The notes: generated by a model not told the origin, from the sequence alone. A stretch of DNA of 64,000 nt from Adiantum capillus-veneris (GCA_014529385.2 CM043949.1:108309977-108373976), one strand, 5' to 3'. Numbered from the stretch's first letter, positions 1 to 12,139 are shown. Translations and numbers: made by a program.

Positions 1-1790
1 CCAAAAGAATGTGAGAGGGATGGAAACACATAGAACGCCTCTATAATGACCCCACACACACTCTTGGGAAGATACACACACACACTATGGGGCACCGCTC
101 GGCTTACACAACACACCTGGCCGAGACAGGGAACACACCTCTGGAGTGAGAGGAGAGAGACTATCCACTTGCCCACTCCACACAGACACACACACCCAAA
201 AAACTTAGCTCAAAAGAGGGGAACTTCTGATAATTAGATACCAATGAGCTTGGGCAACACCAAGGGGCAAATAGCTCACACAAAATGGGTAAAATAAGCC
301 AGATACAATCACAAACTGGAGCAGAAACTTCGCTCATAGGAGAAACTTACACAGCCAAAACAGCAGAAAAAGAGGGAGGAATTTGGCAAAATGGACAACT
401 CCATCGCGTCCGAAACGGCCCAAAACCCCAGTCTACAACGTCAAAGTGCTCAAATCCGACCTCGGATGAGCAGTTTATCGCCAAAACAGGCTCCAAAAAC
501 CCCAAAAACACACATGCGGCTGTTCCTCCTCTCTTCTCCACGTTTTTTCTAGTCTTCTCTTTGGTTTTTCAGTTCCCACACTTAGCTTTATTACTTGGGC
601 ACCCTTGGCTTTTTAGATGACCTCAAACGGACCCCGAACAGGCCAAAAAATGACCTCGCAGTGCATAGTTGTCACCTTTTTGCATCATCCGCACACCTGA
701 CACTCATTTCAATAATGCATCCCGCCACCACGTGAAGTGGCCCCAAAAAGTGGTCCTCACGATGACCTTTCTGCATAATTATCACAAGGAAACACCCACG
801 TTGTGTTCGTACTTCTCCGCGTGCAAGTATTGATCCCATTCGGCCTCCTGACGCCACTAGATGCCATCTGACGCACCTGCTTACCTCATGTCGTCGGCCC
901 GCGGATAGCTTCCTCGAGAAGTTTTACGCGCTACCAACTCCTCATTATTGTAGAGAAAACACACTGGTACTGATAACGATGAAAATCGATGCACTATGTA
1001 CATGCTGTCCTACCTGTACACATGTGGGCCCCACGTAACCACCTGGCTCTGGAAAATGGGAAATCCTTTATTCGATGCACCATGCATGGATATGTGCATA
1101 TGCACAATTCCTTGCTCCAAAAAACTCATGACACCCTATATTGCATGGAATTATTGTTGAATTTTGTTGCTATTGGTTATTGGGTTTTTTGCCAAAATGG
1201 AACATATTGCTATATCTAATTCCATAACTCAAGCTTGGGAACACTTGCAGTTACTGTTGTAAAATTTTCTTTATTTTTCATTTTTGAAATGATCTTCAAG
1301 CTAGGTTATGATATTAAATGAATTTGATCTAGGTTTTGATTAGCTGAGGTCTTAACTTAAATTTTTGACTTTGGCTGTTGTTTTTGAAATCCTGGCTCTT
1401 GGTAGCCTATCGTAATAAAAGTTCTCTTGGCACTACCCAAGAGTTCTAAGATTGCTAATGCTTATTGTCTATTTAGACCATTTTTTTTTAAACTCTAATA
1501 CGATTGTATCTAAGGTTCTACTGGTATCTTTTCAAGCATTAAAATGTTAGGATGATCCTGTGATAATGATCTTTTACATTGAAGTTGAGGATGTGGAGAA
1601 AACTAGGATTTGTTTCCATAATAAAGTACCTTACTTGTATGTTGCTCTACGTGGAACACTTAATATGTACTTGGTATGGGTTGATCTCCTATTATGTGAT
1701 GCCAATACTCTCTCTGGCTATTCAAAAAATGTGTGGGTTTTCCTATAGCAAATGACCTTTCTGGAAAAAAAAAATTATAACAAGTTTTAA
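1..1790. other. Non-coding start of window
   Basis: I recognise no gene here. Positions 46-200 are rich in CA runs, which create a meaningless open frame. The rest is AT-rich sequence with homopolymer runs and no domain-like translation on either strand. Confidence 0.5.
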
Positions 1791-2249
1791 TTGGGTACAC
1801 TAAGCTAAAAAGGCTAAAACCACTCGGATGGTAACACTATCCAATCATTAAATGATTGATACATGGGGTTTTTTTTTAGCTTGAATGGTTTTAATGAGTT
1901 AGGGTTCACTAATCTCTTGTGGCCAAAATCACTAATCTAGTACCTATATATCTGTCTCATTGCTATATAGTACTTTGTCGGTGGTAATCGAATACAATTA
2001 AAAAACTACTTTTCATTTGATTGGGTACACTAAGCTAAAAAGGCTAAAACCACTCGGATGGTAACACTATCCGATCATTAAATGATTGATACATGGGGTT
2101 TTTTTTAGCTTGAATGGTTTTAATGAGTTAGGGTTCACTAATCTCTTGTGGCCAAAATCACTAATCTAGTACCTATATATCTGCCTCATTGCTATATAGT
2201 ACTTTGTCGGTGGTAATCGAATACAATTAAAAAACTACTTTTCATTTGA
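1791..2249. repeat. Tandem duplication, two copies of about 230 bp
   Basis: The segment starting ttgggtacactaagctaaaa at 1791 is repeated at 2021 and runs to 2249. The copies differ at only a few positions (for example ccaatcatt versus ccgatcatt, and one T in a poly-T run), so the duplication is recent. No coding content is visible. Each unit contains an AT-rich imperfect palindrome (atcattaaatgattgat). Confidence 0.9.
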
Positions 2250-3205
2250 CTGGCTTAGTGATGATTATTTGCTTTGAATGACCAAGAAATTATCTATGTA
2301 TTTTATAGAAATTAACCTAAAATTGATGAAGAAAATACTGTCTAAGATTGATATTATGTTGGACCCTCTCAAAATATTGTATTGCCTTTGGGGTGCATTT
2401 TGGATATCTAAAACTTGGTATTTTGGCCATTAAAATGGACTGATTTTTAAGCTTACCATCATCTTTCAAATATCTTAAAAATTTACATAAAAAATATAAA
2501 TGCTTACTATTCTTGGGTTGAGCGAAGTAAGGGCTCAACTACTTTGCACTATGCGATTCTCTAATTTATAAAAAGGATAGTAGGTTTAAGTTTTAAAAAA
2601 TTTAAGTAAGACATAGATAACAACTGATAGGTTCATTGACAACTATAATATATATTCAAAGCTTTCAAATCTGTTGTCTTGTTTATGTGGATGCATGTGA
2701 AAATTCTATCTTTACTTAAGAGTTTTTGGTCTTATTAGCTGTTGTCCGACTTTCAAGAGATCCGTTGATTCACCATGGATGACTGGCACAACTTTATTTC
2801 TTTTGTATAGGACCATTGGAATGATGCCTCATTCTTATTTTGTACAAAAATGAATTTAAAACTAAGTCATTTTTGTTCTATTCTTGTCCACTTATCTAAA
2901 GCCAGTTGTCTTTTGAACATTATGTTCTTTTGTGTATAGGTATTAATTTTAATACAACAACACACACGTATGTGTGCATTGACAAACCTCTCATCAAAAC
3001 CTTCGATCTTATTTGACGTGTGTTGCAACCAAGATTTGCATTAACAAGGAGGATCGAGAAACCAAATCTTAGAAGACTATGAAAACGAGGTCCTTTTTTA
3101 GCATGGGAATTATGCCTTATTTTGTAGGGAGTCCCTTTTTCAACCCCTTGAGTATTAGGATCATTCATCTCCTTTCACGCTTTTTTTTCTCTTCTCTAAT
3201 TTTCT
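2250..3205. other. No recognisable feature
   Basis: AT-rich non-coding sequence. The short open frames on the minus strand (2317-2538, 2920-3168) have no recognisable domain and no coding-like composition. Confidence 0.45.
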
Positions 3206-3404
3206 CACTTGGAGTTACCATGATAGGCTTCCGAGTTTAGGTGATGATGCAGAGTCGATGGGATATCATCTAATGTAGACACAACCTATAAATACTACAA
3301 GGTAGACACTTGGAGTTACCATGATAGGCTTCCAAGTTTAGGTGATGATGCAGAGTCGATGGGATATCATCTAATGTAGACACAACCTATAAATACTACA
3401 AGGT
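3206..3404. repeat. Tandem duplication, two copies of 101 bp
   Basis: The unit beginning cacttggagttaccatgata at 3206 recurs at 3307 and ends at aaggt near 3404. The copies are almost identical (ccgagttt versus ccaagttt). It contains the TATA-like string cctataaatacta, so this could be a duplicated piece of a promoter or LTR, but nothing downstream proves that. Confidence 0.9.
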
Positions 3405-4162
3405 GAACCCCTTCTAGAGGTCACTTATTCCATTGCATTGCATTTTGTTTGAGAGTCATTGTTAAGTTAGAGAGTGGTGATGTCATGATTAAGAGCTCTA
3501 AGAAGAAAATGGAGGAGAAAACACCTCCATATTAGGTAGTCACTCCCACTCATCTGTATTTATTTGTAAGAGACCGGGAAGTAACACATGCTCTTCTCCA
3601 ACCATCATGCCATATATAGACCCTTGCACTAAACCGCATGTCTGGCATGACCCTTGGCCTACCCAATCCTACCTTAGGCTTGACATTACTCCCTCCTTGG
3701 AGAATCCTTTTCGTCCTTGAAAACAAAGTGATGATATCTTTGTAAGAACACTTATGTTTTCCACAGTGACATCCCTCACTGAAACCAGCTATCCATTTGA
3801 GTGATACATAGCTCAATAGGAGGCTCAATGAAACGAAGAAAAAGATCTTGATTTTTCACATTGTTATCCATTTGCAATTGTTTCTATATCTCACTTGAGT
3901 ATTTTAAATGAGTTACCACAACTAAGATGTACCTAAATGTAGGACTGGGTATGTTAGGCCTAATCTAGGATTGGGTGTGTCAAGGGTCGGGATGCACATG
4001 CGGTTCAAGGGGCTATATATAGTAGGCCAAGGGTCTATATATGGCATGGATGGGTGAAGAAGAGCATGCGTCAGTTCCCAATCTCAAATCTTAGAGCAGG
4101 GATGGAGGAGGAAAGAAGGCATCGATCAAGCTTGTAGGTGGTCTTGCATGAACTTGCATGCA

Positions 4163-4199
<37 letters not shown>

Positions 4200-5160
4200 G
4201 TCGAGGGTCTCATGGTGGGTCCAACAGGGGCCATGACCGTGGGAAATCCCCCTTGCATAAACAAAGGCGGGTCGGATAGTTTCTTAGAACTACAAGGGTT
4301 TTTTGTCATGCAAGGCAACATGATCGACCTCATCGCCTCGGAGCACCAGTTGAGACCGCGGCCAAGGAGGTTCGGCAAGGTTCATGGTGAGCAAGGAAAA
4401 ACAAAAGTGACCAATTTGTAGCAAGTCTCAAAGTTTATCATCAAGCACAAAGCGCGGCTGAATGCTCATCGTGGTTTCTCGGATCTGAATCTCAAAGATC
4501 TCACAACCATAAGACATCATGAAGACTCTTGACAAGGCTGTCTTAGCATGTAGCTTTTCACACATTCTGTAAGTCACAATCGGGCGGGATTCTTCTTATC
4601 TACATGCAAGGTATTTGTCGAGGATTATTCAGTGTTTTGGGAACCATATTGGTGCATTCGATAAGATTCCAGATTCCAAGTACTCATTTGATTATGCAAT
4701 CATCTATATTTTGTTTGGTTTGTGAATTCATCTTGTCGTGAGCTGAATGTAGACTTGTGCAATGATTACCTCCCAAGGTGTATATCTAAATCTTATAAAG
4801 CATGGTTTGCTTGTCATTTTACAAAGCAAGGATGTGAATTGACTTAGAAATTCTCATTCATCTACATGGATTTGCAAGTAGGAATGATCGTTAATTTTAC
4901 ACTTGCATATGCATATGAGTTATGCATTTGTAGTATGCTTGAAATTTGGAAAAACGATTCCATTATGCATTGTTATTTTATCGTTTGCAAAACATTTAAG
5001 GCAAGTAGGGATTGTGTTGAGTTACGAAAAGGCTATAAGTCAATTAGGGTACTCCTAAATTGTTTTTTGCATACATGGATAAATTGTTTCAATAGGTTTC
5101 ATATGATTGATATGTTTTTAGATAACCTATTTCTAACACACCTTGAATTTGTAGTACCAG
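3405..5160. other. Non-coding region with a short CT microsatellite
   Basis: No gene recognised. A (CT)n run of about 32 bp lies at 4166-4197. Several short frames (4158-4421, 4866-5168) lack known domains. Confidence 0.45.
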
Positions 5161-5338
5161 GGCTATGACTTGATTCTGAAGCATATTCTCTAGATTGAGG
5201 AAGAACTAGACATAGTGTTTGACTTTGAGGGTAATCTCATAGGTATTGGGCTATGACTTGATTCTAAAGCATATTCTCTAGATTGAGGAAGAACTAGACA
5301 TAGTGTTTGACTTTGAGGGTAATCTCATAGGTACTGGG
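5161..5338. repeat. Tandem duplication, two copies of 88 bp
   Basis: The unit beginning ggctatgacttgattct at 5161 is repeated from 5249 and ends near 5338. The copies differ at two or three bases only. No coding function is seen. Confidence 0.9.
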
Positions 5339-6046
5339 TAACTGTGACCAAGATAAGTTTCTAGATGGAATTCTAGTGAAGCATAGGTTGTCCAAAATGC
5401 AGTTTCAAAAAGCGAAGTGCCATAAATTCCACTTCAATTGCTTGGGACTACATCAATGAAAGCCTTGTTAACAAAAAAAGCATAACAATGGTCTACCATG
5501 AGCTCAAGTTTTTTAAGGAAGTGTTCAATTCAACTCAACCCCGTACATGCCACTATTTACCTACTGACCCTGGCTTTGTACCCAAATTGGGACAGGTGCT
5601 TACTGAAGTAAATTCCCTAAGGATTCCTCCAAAAGTAAAGAGGCTTATCCATCTTGGATTGAATCATATTCCATCATGTGCTCACACTATAAAACTTTCA
5701 AAGCGTTTACCACGGCCCTTTACCGCGTTTTGTAGAGAGAGAGAGAGAGAGAGAGCGCAAAATGGGGTGGATCACAAAGGGGAGAGAGGGGAACAGGAAG
5801 TATTTATTTTGTGAATTAAATATCACCGCATATATTACCGTGCATATTACCTCGCATATTACTACGCATATTATCGTGTATATTACCTCGCAAATTTCAA
5901 AAAGGAAGAGAGTGCAGTATGTCGTGTTTTTTGCAGCATACTTTGCTCTTCTATTCCTACCGCCATCGTACCTGCAACCGTATTCTCTCTTTCTCTCCCT
6001 TTCAAAGCTCACGCCCCTCTCTCTCCTTATCTCCCTCTCAAAGCTC

Positions 6047-6050
<4 letters not shown>
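5339..6050. other. No recognised gene; GA run near 5736
   Basis: A plus-strand frame at 5488-5814 gives an ordinary-looking but unrecognised protein before it runs into a (GA)n tract at about 5735-5755. I cannot assign a function or show that it is real. Positions 5820-5890 hold a short imperfect repeat of 'atattac(c/t)(t/g)cgc'. Confidence 0.35.
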
Positions 6051-6085
<35 letters not shown>

Positions 6086-6124
6086 CCCCCCCCCCCCACA
6101 CACACACACACACACACACACACA
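6051..6124. repeat. Compound microsatellite (CT)n-(C)15-(CA)n
   Basis: A CT run (6051-6082), a run of about 15 C (6083-6097) and a CA run to 6124 are directly joined. Open frames across it are artefacts of the repeat. Confidence 0.95.
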
Positions 6125-6834
6125 GATGTACAATCAATCTTTGGTGGAGTGCTCCATCACTCAACAATCATTGGAGAGGAGAGGGAGGACCGCAAGAGGA
6201 CTCTACACAAGAGGATCCCAAGAAGACTCAAATGCTAGAGGAACACAAGAAGTAAGCTTCTACACAATCTCTGCCCCCTCATTATCTTAAACACACACAC
6301 ATTAGAAAACTTAGATTCAAAGATTTTGTACCTCTTTCATGTTTTGTGTAGATGCTTCTTGCTTACTTGGTTGACCTCACTTTGTTGTTTGATTGTTTGT
6401 TTTAGGCGTGTGATTAGTTCGTAGATACTTGCTTGCTTGGTGTGTAATTAGGGGGAGAGAAAAAGGAGAGAGGAAAAGATAGGGAGAAAGAGAGATTGGC
6501 GTACATTTGATGGTTAATGTTAAATTAATATTAAAGTAGATTTCATAATTAATGTGAAATAGATGTTTATGTAGAGAGAAAAAAATTAAACATCACACCT
6601 ACACATTGAGCTTCTTATATGTTTAATGTTAGATTAGTGTCAACTTAGAGTGAATTGGTGTATGAAAGATGTATATGTTAAATTAGAGAAAGACAAATAG
6701 AGACAAAAAAAGAAAAAACATAAACATTAGAGAAAGAAAAAGTAATAGAGTATGCTAAATTGTACATTAAAAAAAGGGTTTAGAGAGAGGTTAGAGAGGG
6801 AAAAATTCAATTTAATGTGTGTGAAATTAGAGAG

Positions 6835-6839
<5 letters not shown>

Positions 6840-6881
<42 letters not shown>
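6840..6881. repeat. (AG)n microsatellite
   Basis: An uninterrupted AG run of about 42 bp at the edge of a longer purine-rich stretch. Confidence 0.95.
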
Positions 6882-6884
<3 letters not shown>

Positions 6885-6959
6885 AAAGAGATGGAGAAGA
6901 GCAATTAGAGGGAGGAGAAAAGAGATGGGAGAGAGCAATTAGAGGGAAGAGAAGTGCTA

Positions 6960-7933
6960 AAATAGTGTAGATTGGATGAGAGAGAGAAGAAGAAAGATTA
7001 GAGAGAGGGATAGAGGGTGTAGAGAGAGTGGAGATAGAGAGGAAGTAGAGAGAGATTGTTAGATTAGAGAGAGAAACAAGGATAAAGGGTGTAGAGAGAG
7101 GGTGTAAAGAGGGAGAGAGAGTAGATAAAGGGTATAGATATAGAGATTGTGGAGAGAGAGTCAAAATTAGGGGATATAGAGAGTAGAGATAAGGCAGAGA
7201 TAGAGATAAGGTAGTAAGGTTAGGATTTAGAAAGAGATTTGAGTGTAGAGAGGTGTACATAAAGTAGATAAAGTGGGGGTAGAGATTATATAGATTAGGT
7301 AGAGAGGGAGAATATGTAGAGAGTAGCAATAGAGAGAGTCGAGATTAGGGGATGGAGAGAGTAGAGAGAGGGTGGATATAGGATTAGATAGATAATGTTA
7401 GGATTTAGAAAAAGATTACGGTGTAGAGAGAGGTGTGGATAGAGTAGATCGAGAGGGTGTAGAGATTAAGTACATTAGGTAGAGAGTATGTAGAGAAGGT
7501 AGAGAGAGAGAGAGAGAGAGGTGTGGATAGAGGTTAAGATGTAGAGGGAGTAGAGAGGTTGTAGATAGAGAGAGACAGAGAAAACGCAGAGTGTAGAGAT
7601 AGATAGAGAGACTAGAAAGAGGGTAGATATTTATCTCTATTTAGCACTCTCTCTATATTTAGAGGGTAGAGAGAGGGTAGATATAGAGATTAGATAGAGA
7701 GTAGATAGATAAGATTAGGATCTAGGAAGAGATCAGAGAGGTGTGGGTAGAGTAGATAGAGAGGGTGTAGAGTTTAGTTAGACTAGGTATAGAGAGAGGA
7801 TATGTAGAGAGTGTAGATAGAGATTAAGTAGAGGGTAGATAGATAAGGTTAGGATTTAGAAAGAGATTAGGGTCTAGAGAGAGGTGTGGATAGAGTAGAT
7901 AGAGGGATTCTAGAGGGTGTAGATAGAGAGTTT
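6960..7933. repeat. TAGAGA-type purine-rich minisatellite, left part
   Basis: This is an irregular array of tagagagaggtgtggatag-like words. Longer blocks containing 'gaggtgtggatagagtagat' recur near 7425 and 7880, with a variant near 7740, suggesting higher-order units of roughly 130-320 bp. The same array resumes at 11245 on the other side of the LTR element, so the element probably inserted into it. The strand is almost pyrimidine-free. Confidence 0.85.
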
Positions 7934-7938
7934 GAAGA

Positions 7939-8911
7939 TGTCATAAAATCTAATATCTAACCAACCCAAATGATTTTCTCATATTAAACTAATTATTTAA
8001 TATGGGACAATAGACGGGAACAAGGGTTAAGATATAGACATGTGCTTATAGATCTATCTCAACACGGGGCCAATGGTAAAGGGACCCAAATGCGAGATGG
8101 TCTATCAAAGAGCAAAGCTAACCAATGGAGCATAAGACCTTACGATTAGCTTCATTGAAGACCTCCAATAATGAGTGTAAAAGTCCTTTGACCTTAGGTA
8201 AGCTAGGGATATGCTTGAGGTGGGAACCCGGCCAAGCTTGAGGTGCTTGTCGTACTTGATGACTAAGGTGCTTGAGGTGCTTGACGTGCTTGATGATTGG
8301 GATGTTTGAGGTGCTTGTCATGCTTGAGTTACTAGGGTTGTACTTGAGGTGGGAACCCGACCCAAGCTTGAGGGGCTTAAGGACCAAGCTTGTGGTGGGA
8401 ACCAAGCCCAAGTTGAGTGGATTGAGGTGTGCAAAAGGTCAATGCCAATCCCTACAAGGAGGGGGTAAGCCCTACATGAGGGGGGATGAGAGATAACACA
8501 CACACACACACTCACAAGGCATGCCTAGTACAAAGAAAGCAAAGGGGACACTTGTCAAGTTCCTCCTTATGTTGCCCTCATGGTGTGCCTGAAGCCTATT
8601 GGTTGGCCATCCAAGGGGTCCAATGATAATTTAGGAGATTTAATTAATTGTCTTTGCATTTATCAAGTCCTCTCTCTCAAAGGGGAAAGGGGGACACTTG
8701 TCTCAAGGCTACCCTTGTTGCTTGTAATGCCTCTTGCTTGTGATTGGCTAGGCCTGGAGGGGTCCAATGAGCTTCAAGCATGAGCTACAAGGGGGGGGTC
8801 GACCAAAGCAAGCTAGGGGGTTGATTAGGGGGTATACTCTCCCACACACACTCTCAAAAGTACTGTCATTAATTTCCATTACTCTCAAGTTAACTGACTA
8901 AATCCATTACA
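7939..8911 (+). repeat. 5' LTR (973 bp)
   Basis: Starts TGTCATAAAATC and ends ATTACA just before the tRNA-Met primer site. It is nearly identical to 10259-11244, apart from small indels and substitutions, and shares sequence with LTR copies at 31269 and 59071. It contains many ttgaggtgcttg repeats. Confidence 0.88.
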
Positions 8912-8912
8912 T

Positions 8913-8924
8913 TGGTATTAGAGC
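8913..8924 (+). other. Primer-binding site, initiator tRNA-Met type
   Basis: tggtattagagc lies one base after the LTR end. It matches the complement of the tRNA-iMet 3' end except for one C to T change. Confidence 0.8.
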
Positions 8925-9265
8925 ATTTGTTTTCTCTTTCTTGCTTAAGAAGAGAGGTCCTTATTTTGTTGATTATATTAGGGTAAGTGGAAGTGGGATC
9001 TATTATCGGTTTTGTTGAGCCCAGTATGTGGGCTATGGTGCACACCTCCTCAGGAGCTTTGGACTTAATTATAGTGTCTTTTTAGACTTGCCTACGGCTT
9101 TACCATTATTGAGCCATAAGAAGTCTGAAAGGAGCTAGCCCTCGACAACTCTGCTATGTTAGACCTACTCCACTACTCTCTATAATTAACCACTTCGAGC
9201 CGTGGATGTAGATACTTAAGAGCCAATTTTCAAAGACTAAGAGGAGTGGCAACTAAGGTTTTGAA

Positions 9266-9860
9266 TTGCCAGAGCATACACTAAGTACACACATTAATTT
9301 TGTTAACATGGATGACAATAGTCAAGAGAGTAGAATGAACATTGATAGCTTTGATTTTGCGCATGAAGGTGATAATGATGATGCCCCCTTGTTCGTGAAT
9401 TATCTCATTACTAGGTTGCAGCAAGCTATGGGCATCCCTGCTTTGAAAGCCGAAGTTACTCAACAACTTCGTGCTTATGGAATTTCCCTTCCTCTCCAAC
9501 AGGAGAGAGAGCTTAGGAGGCCTCTTGAAGAGACCCCCAAAAGAAGAATCTCTCCCATTCGAGAGGAGGAATTTAAAGAGCAAGAAAACAATGAAACTTT
9601 AAGTTCCTCTCAACCATTGGCTCATACACAATGCTTTTTGTGTGAGCCTACTCAAGATCTACAAAGGAGAGCCATCAAGTGAACCAATTATTGAATACCC
9701 TCCCGAAGTTGAAGACCAACAAGAGGTGCTACAACCTGAAGCTATCCTTCGGCATGAAGACAAGGTACTACGACATGGTAAGATTATCCGACAGTATCTT
9801 ATCAAGTTCAAAAATTATCCTTTTGAAGATGCTAGATGGATGCAAGGAATATAGCTTAAG
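9266..9860 (+). pseudogene. gag-like fragment fused to Gypsy integrase/chromodomain tail
   Basis: A reading frame from 9266 (or the inner ATG at 9309, MDDNSQES) encodes an acidic N-terminal gag-like region ending in a charged stretch (EEEFKEQENNE). At about 9614 the sequence switches to the same DNA seen at 58497 (caaccattggctcataca), where it belongs to the integrase C-terminus of a related Gypsy element. After a frame change it continues at 9642-9854 as an EAILRHEDKVLR...IKFKNYPFEDARW chromodomain-like tail. The whole of protease, reverse transcriptase, RNase H and integrase core is missing. This is a deletion junction rather than a designed fusion; the frame is not continuous. Confidence 0.75.
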
Positions 9861-10258
9861 GATAGTATAAACCTTGTCAATGCTTACAATGCTACATTAG
9901 AGTAAGCAAATGTACAAATTTCTTTTAAATGACCCATGTTTTTGTCTTATAAAACTAGTTCTCTTTTTAATTGTGCACAAATTCAAATAGTATGTAATCA
10001 TGTTTGTGATGACGACGTCTCGCAAACACCAAGTAGAATTTGTCACTCTACTTTGGGAGAATGAAATGGACTAAAGAGCAGACATGCTTGCGGTAGCTAT
10101 ATCTCCCAAGCACCAAATGGATTAGTCATCCATATTGGAAAGATGTCGTAGGGTAAAAAGGGGATCCTCTACCCGCTAAATAAGATTGACTGATGACTAA
10201 GACTTTATCTCTTCTACCTCATAGTTGAAGGACGACTATCATTATAAGAGAGAGGTAA

Positions 10259-11244
10259 TGTCATAAAATCTAATATCTAACCAACCCAAATGATTTTTTC
10301 ACATTAAACTGATCATTCAATGTGGCAAAATAAACGAGAACAAGGGTTAAGATATAGACATGTGCTTATAGATCTATCTCAACACGCGTCCAATGGTAAA
10401 GGGGCCCAAATGAGAGATGGTCTATCAAATAGCAAATCTAATAAATGGAGCATAAGACCTTAGAGTCATCTTCATTGAAGACCTCCAATGATGAGTGTAA
10501 AAGTCCTTTGACCTTAGGTAAGGTAGGGATGTGCTTGAGGTGGGAACCTGGTCCAAGCTTGAGGTGCTTGTCGTGCTTGATGACTAAGGTGCTTGAGGTG
10601 CTTGACAATTGAGATGCTTGAGGTGCTTTATGATTGGGATGCTTGAGGTGCTTGTCATGCTTGAGTTACTAGGGTTGTACTTGAGGTGGGAACCCGGCCC
10701 AAGCTTGAGGGGCTTAAGGACCAAGTTTGTGGTGGGAACCAAGCCCAAGTTGAGTGGATTGAGGTGTGCAAAAGGTCAATGCCAATTCCTACAAGGACAG
10801 GGCGAGCCCTACATGAGAAGGGATGAGAGAGAACACACACACACACTCACACAAGGCATGCCTAGTACAAAGAAAGCAAAGGGGACACTTGTCAAGTTCC
10901 TTCTCATGTTGCCCTCATGGTGTGCCTGAAGCCTATTGGTTGGCCACCCAAGGGGTCCAATGATAATTTAGGATATTTAATTAATTGTCTTTGCATTTAT
11001 CAAGTCCTCTCTCTCAAAGGGGAAAGGGGGACACTTGTCCCGAGGCTACCCTTGTTGCTTGTAATGCCTTCTACTTGTGATTGGCTAGGCCTAGAGGGGT
11101 CCAATGAGCTACCAGGGGGGGTTGACCAAAGCAAGTTAGGGGGTTGCTTAGGGGGTATACTCTCCCACACACAGTCACACCCACTCTCAAAAGTACTCTC
11201 ATTAATTTTTGCTACTCTCAAGTTAATAGGCCAATTACATTACA
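10259..11244 (+). repeat. 3' LTR (986 bp)
   Basis: Partner of 7939-8911, starting TGTCATAAAATC after the purine tract and ending ATTACA at 11244. High similarity of the pair indicates a fairly young insertion. Confidence 0.88.
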
Positions 11245-11249
11245 TAAGA

Positions 11250-12060
11250 TGCATAGAGTGTAGAGATAGATAGAGGGACTAGAGAGAGTGTAGAGATTTA
11301 ACTCTATTTAGCGTTATCTCTGTGTTTAGAGGATAGAGAGAGGATAGACATAGAGATTAGGTAGAGTGTAGATAGATAAGATTAGGATTTAGGAAGAGAT
11401 TAGGGTGTAGAGAGAGGTGTGGATAGAGTAGATAGAGAGGGTGTAGAGTTTAGGCAGATTAGGTAGAGAGGGAGGATACATAAAGAGTGTAGATATAGAT
11501 TAAGTCAAGGGTAGATAGATAAGGTTAGGATTTAGGAAGAGATTAGGGTTTAGAGAGAGGTGTGGATGGAGTAGATAGAGAGGATGTACAGATTAGGTAG
11601 AAATGGAGGATACATAGAGAGTAAATATAGAGAGACTATATGTAGAGAGAGAAATTGATAAAGGGAGTAGGGATAGAGATTAGGTTGAGAGAGATGTGGA
11701 TAGAGGTTAAGGTGTAGAGAAAGCGTAGAGAGAGGTTTGGATGTAGATATGAGTACAGAGGGTGTAGATAGAGAGAGGGAGGATACGTAGAGTGTAGACA
11801 TAGATAGAGGGAGTAGGGAGAGCATAGAGATTTATCTCTATGTTTAGAGGGTAGAGAGAGGATAAAGATAAAGATTAGGTAGAGAGTAGACCAACAAGAT
11901 AAGGATTTAGGAAGAGATTAGGTTGTAGAGAGAGGTGTGGATAGAGTAGATAGAGAGGCTGTGTAGATTAGGTAGAGATTAGAGAGGGTGTGTAGATAGA
12001 GAGGGTGTCTAGATTAGGTAGAGATTAGCATAGAAAGAGAGGTATATAGATGGCTAATAA
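11250..12060. repeat. TAGAGA-type purine-rich minisatellite, right part
   Basis: Continuation of the array at 6960-7933. A block with 'agagattagggt' and 'gagaggtgtggat' recurs at about 11397 and 11539, a spacing near 142 bp, and again near 11918. It ends at a run of tctatctctctctatgccct. Confidence 0.85.
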
Positions 12061-12139
12061 TATTCTATCTATCTCTCTCTATGCCCTCTCTCTTTCTCTC
12101 TGCAACATTGCAATCCTAAACTTATCTTTCTTGCGTTGT

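Larger units (their letters stand above)
7939..11244 (+). mobile_element. Ty3/Gypsy-type LTR element, internally deleted and non-autonomous
   Basis: Two direct LTRs (7939-8911 and 10259-11244) flank 1.35 kb. The 5' LTR is followed at once by a primer-binding site matching initiator tRNA-Met (tggtattagagc, one mismatch). A purine run (aagagagaggtaa) precedes the 3' LTR. The LTRs start TG and end CA. Flanking pentamers gaaga (left) and taaga (right) match at four of five bases, an imperfect target duplication. The interior keeps only a gag-like start and an integrase/chromodomain tail, so the element would depend on a helper. A close relative supplies the missing context at 57965-60642. Confidence 0.85.

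Noticed and set aside
46-237. Open frame rich in Thr/His at the window start
   Set aside because: Produced by CA-rich sequence; no domain and no coding-like structure.
4158-4421. Plus-strand frame with a Leu/Ser run
   Set aside because: The run comes from the CT microsatellite at 4166-4197; the rest has no recognisable domain.
5488-5814. Plausible-looking 108-codon frame
   Set aside because: No known motif, and its end is a GA-repeat translation. Kept only as a remark, not as a gene.
6727-7329. 200-codon minus-strand frame rich in Leu and Ser
   Set aside because: Antisense reading of the TAGAGA minisatellite; low-complexity artefact.
11550-11825. Minus-strand Leu/Ser/Pro frame
   Set aside because: Antisense of the right half of the same minisatellite.
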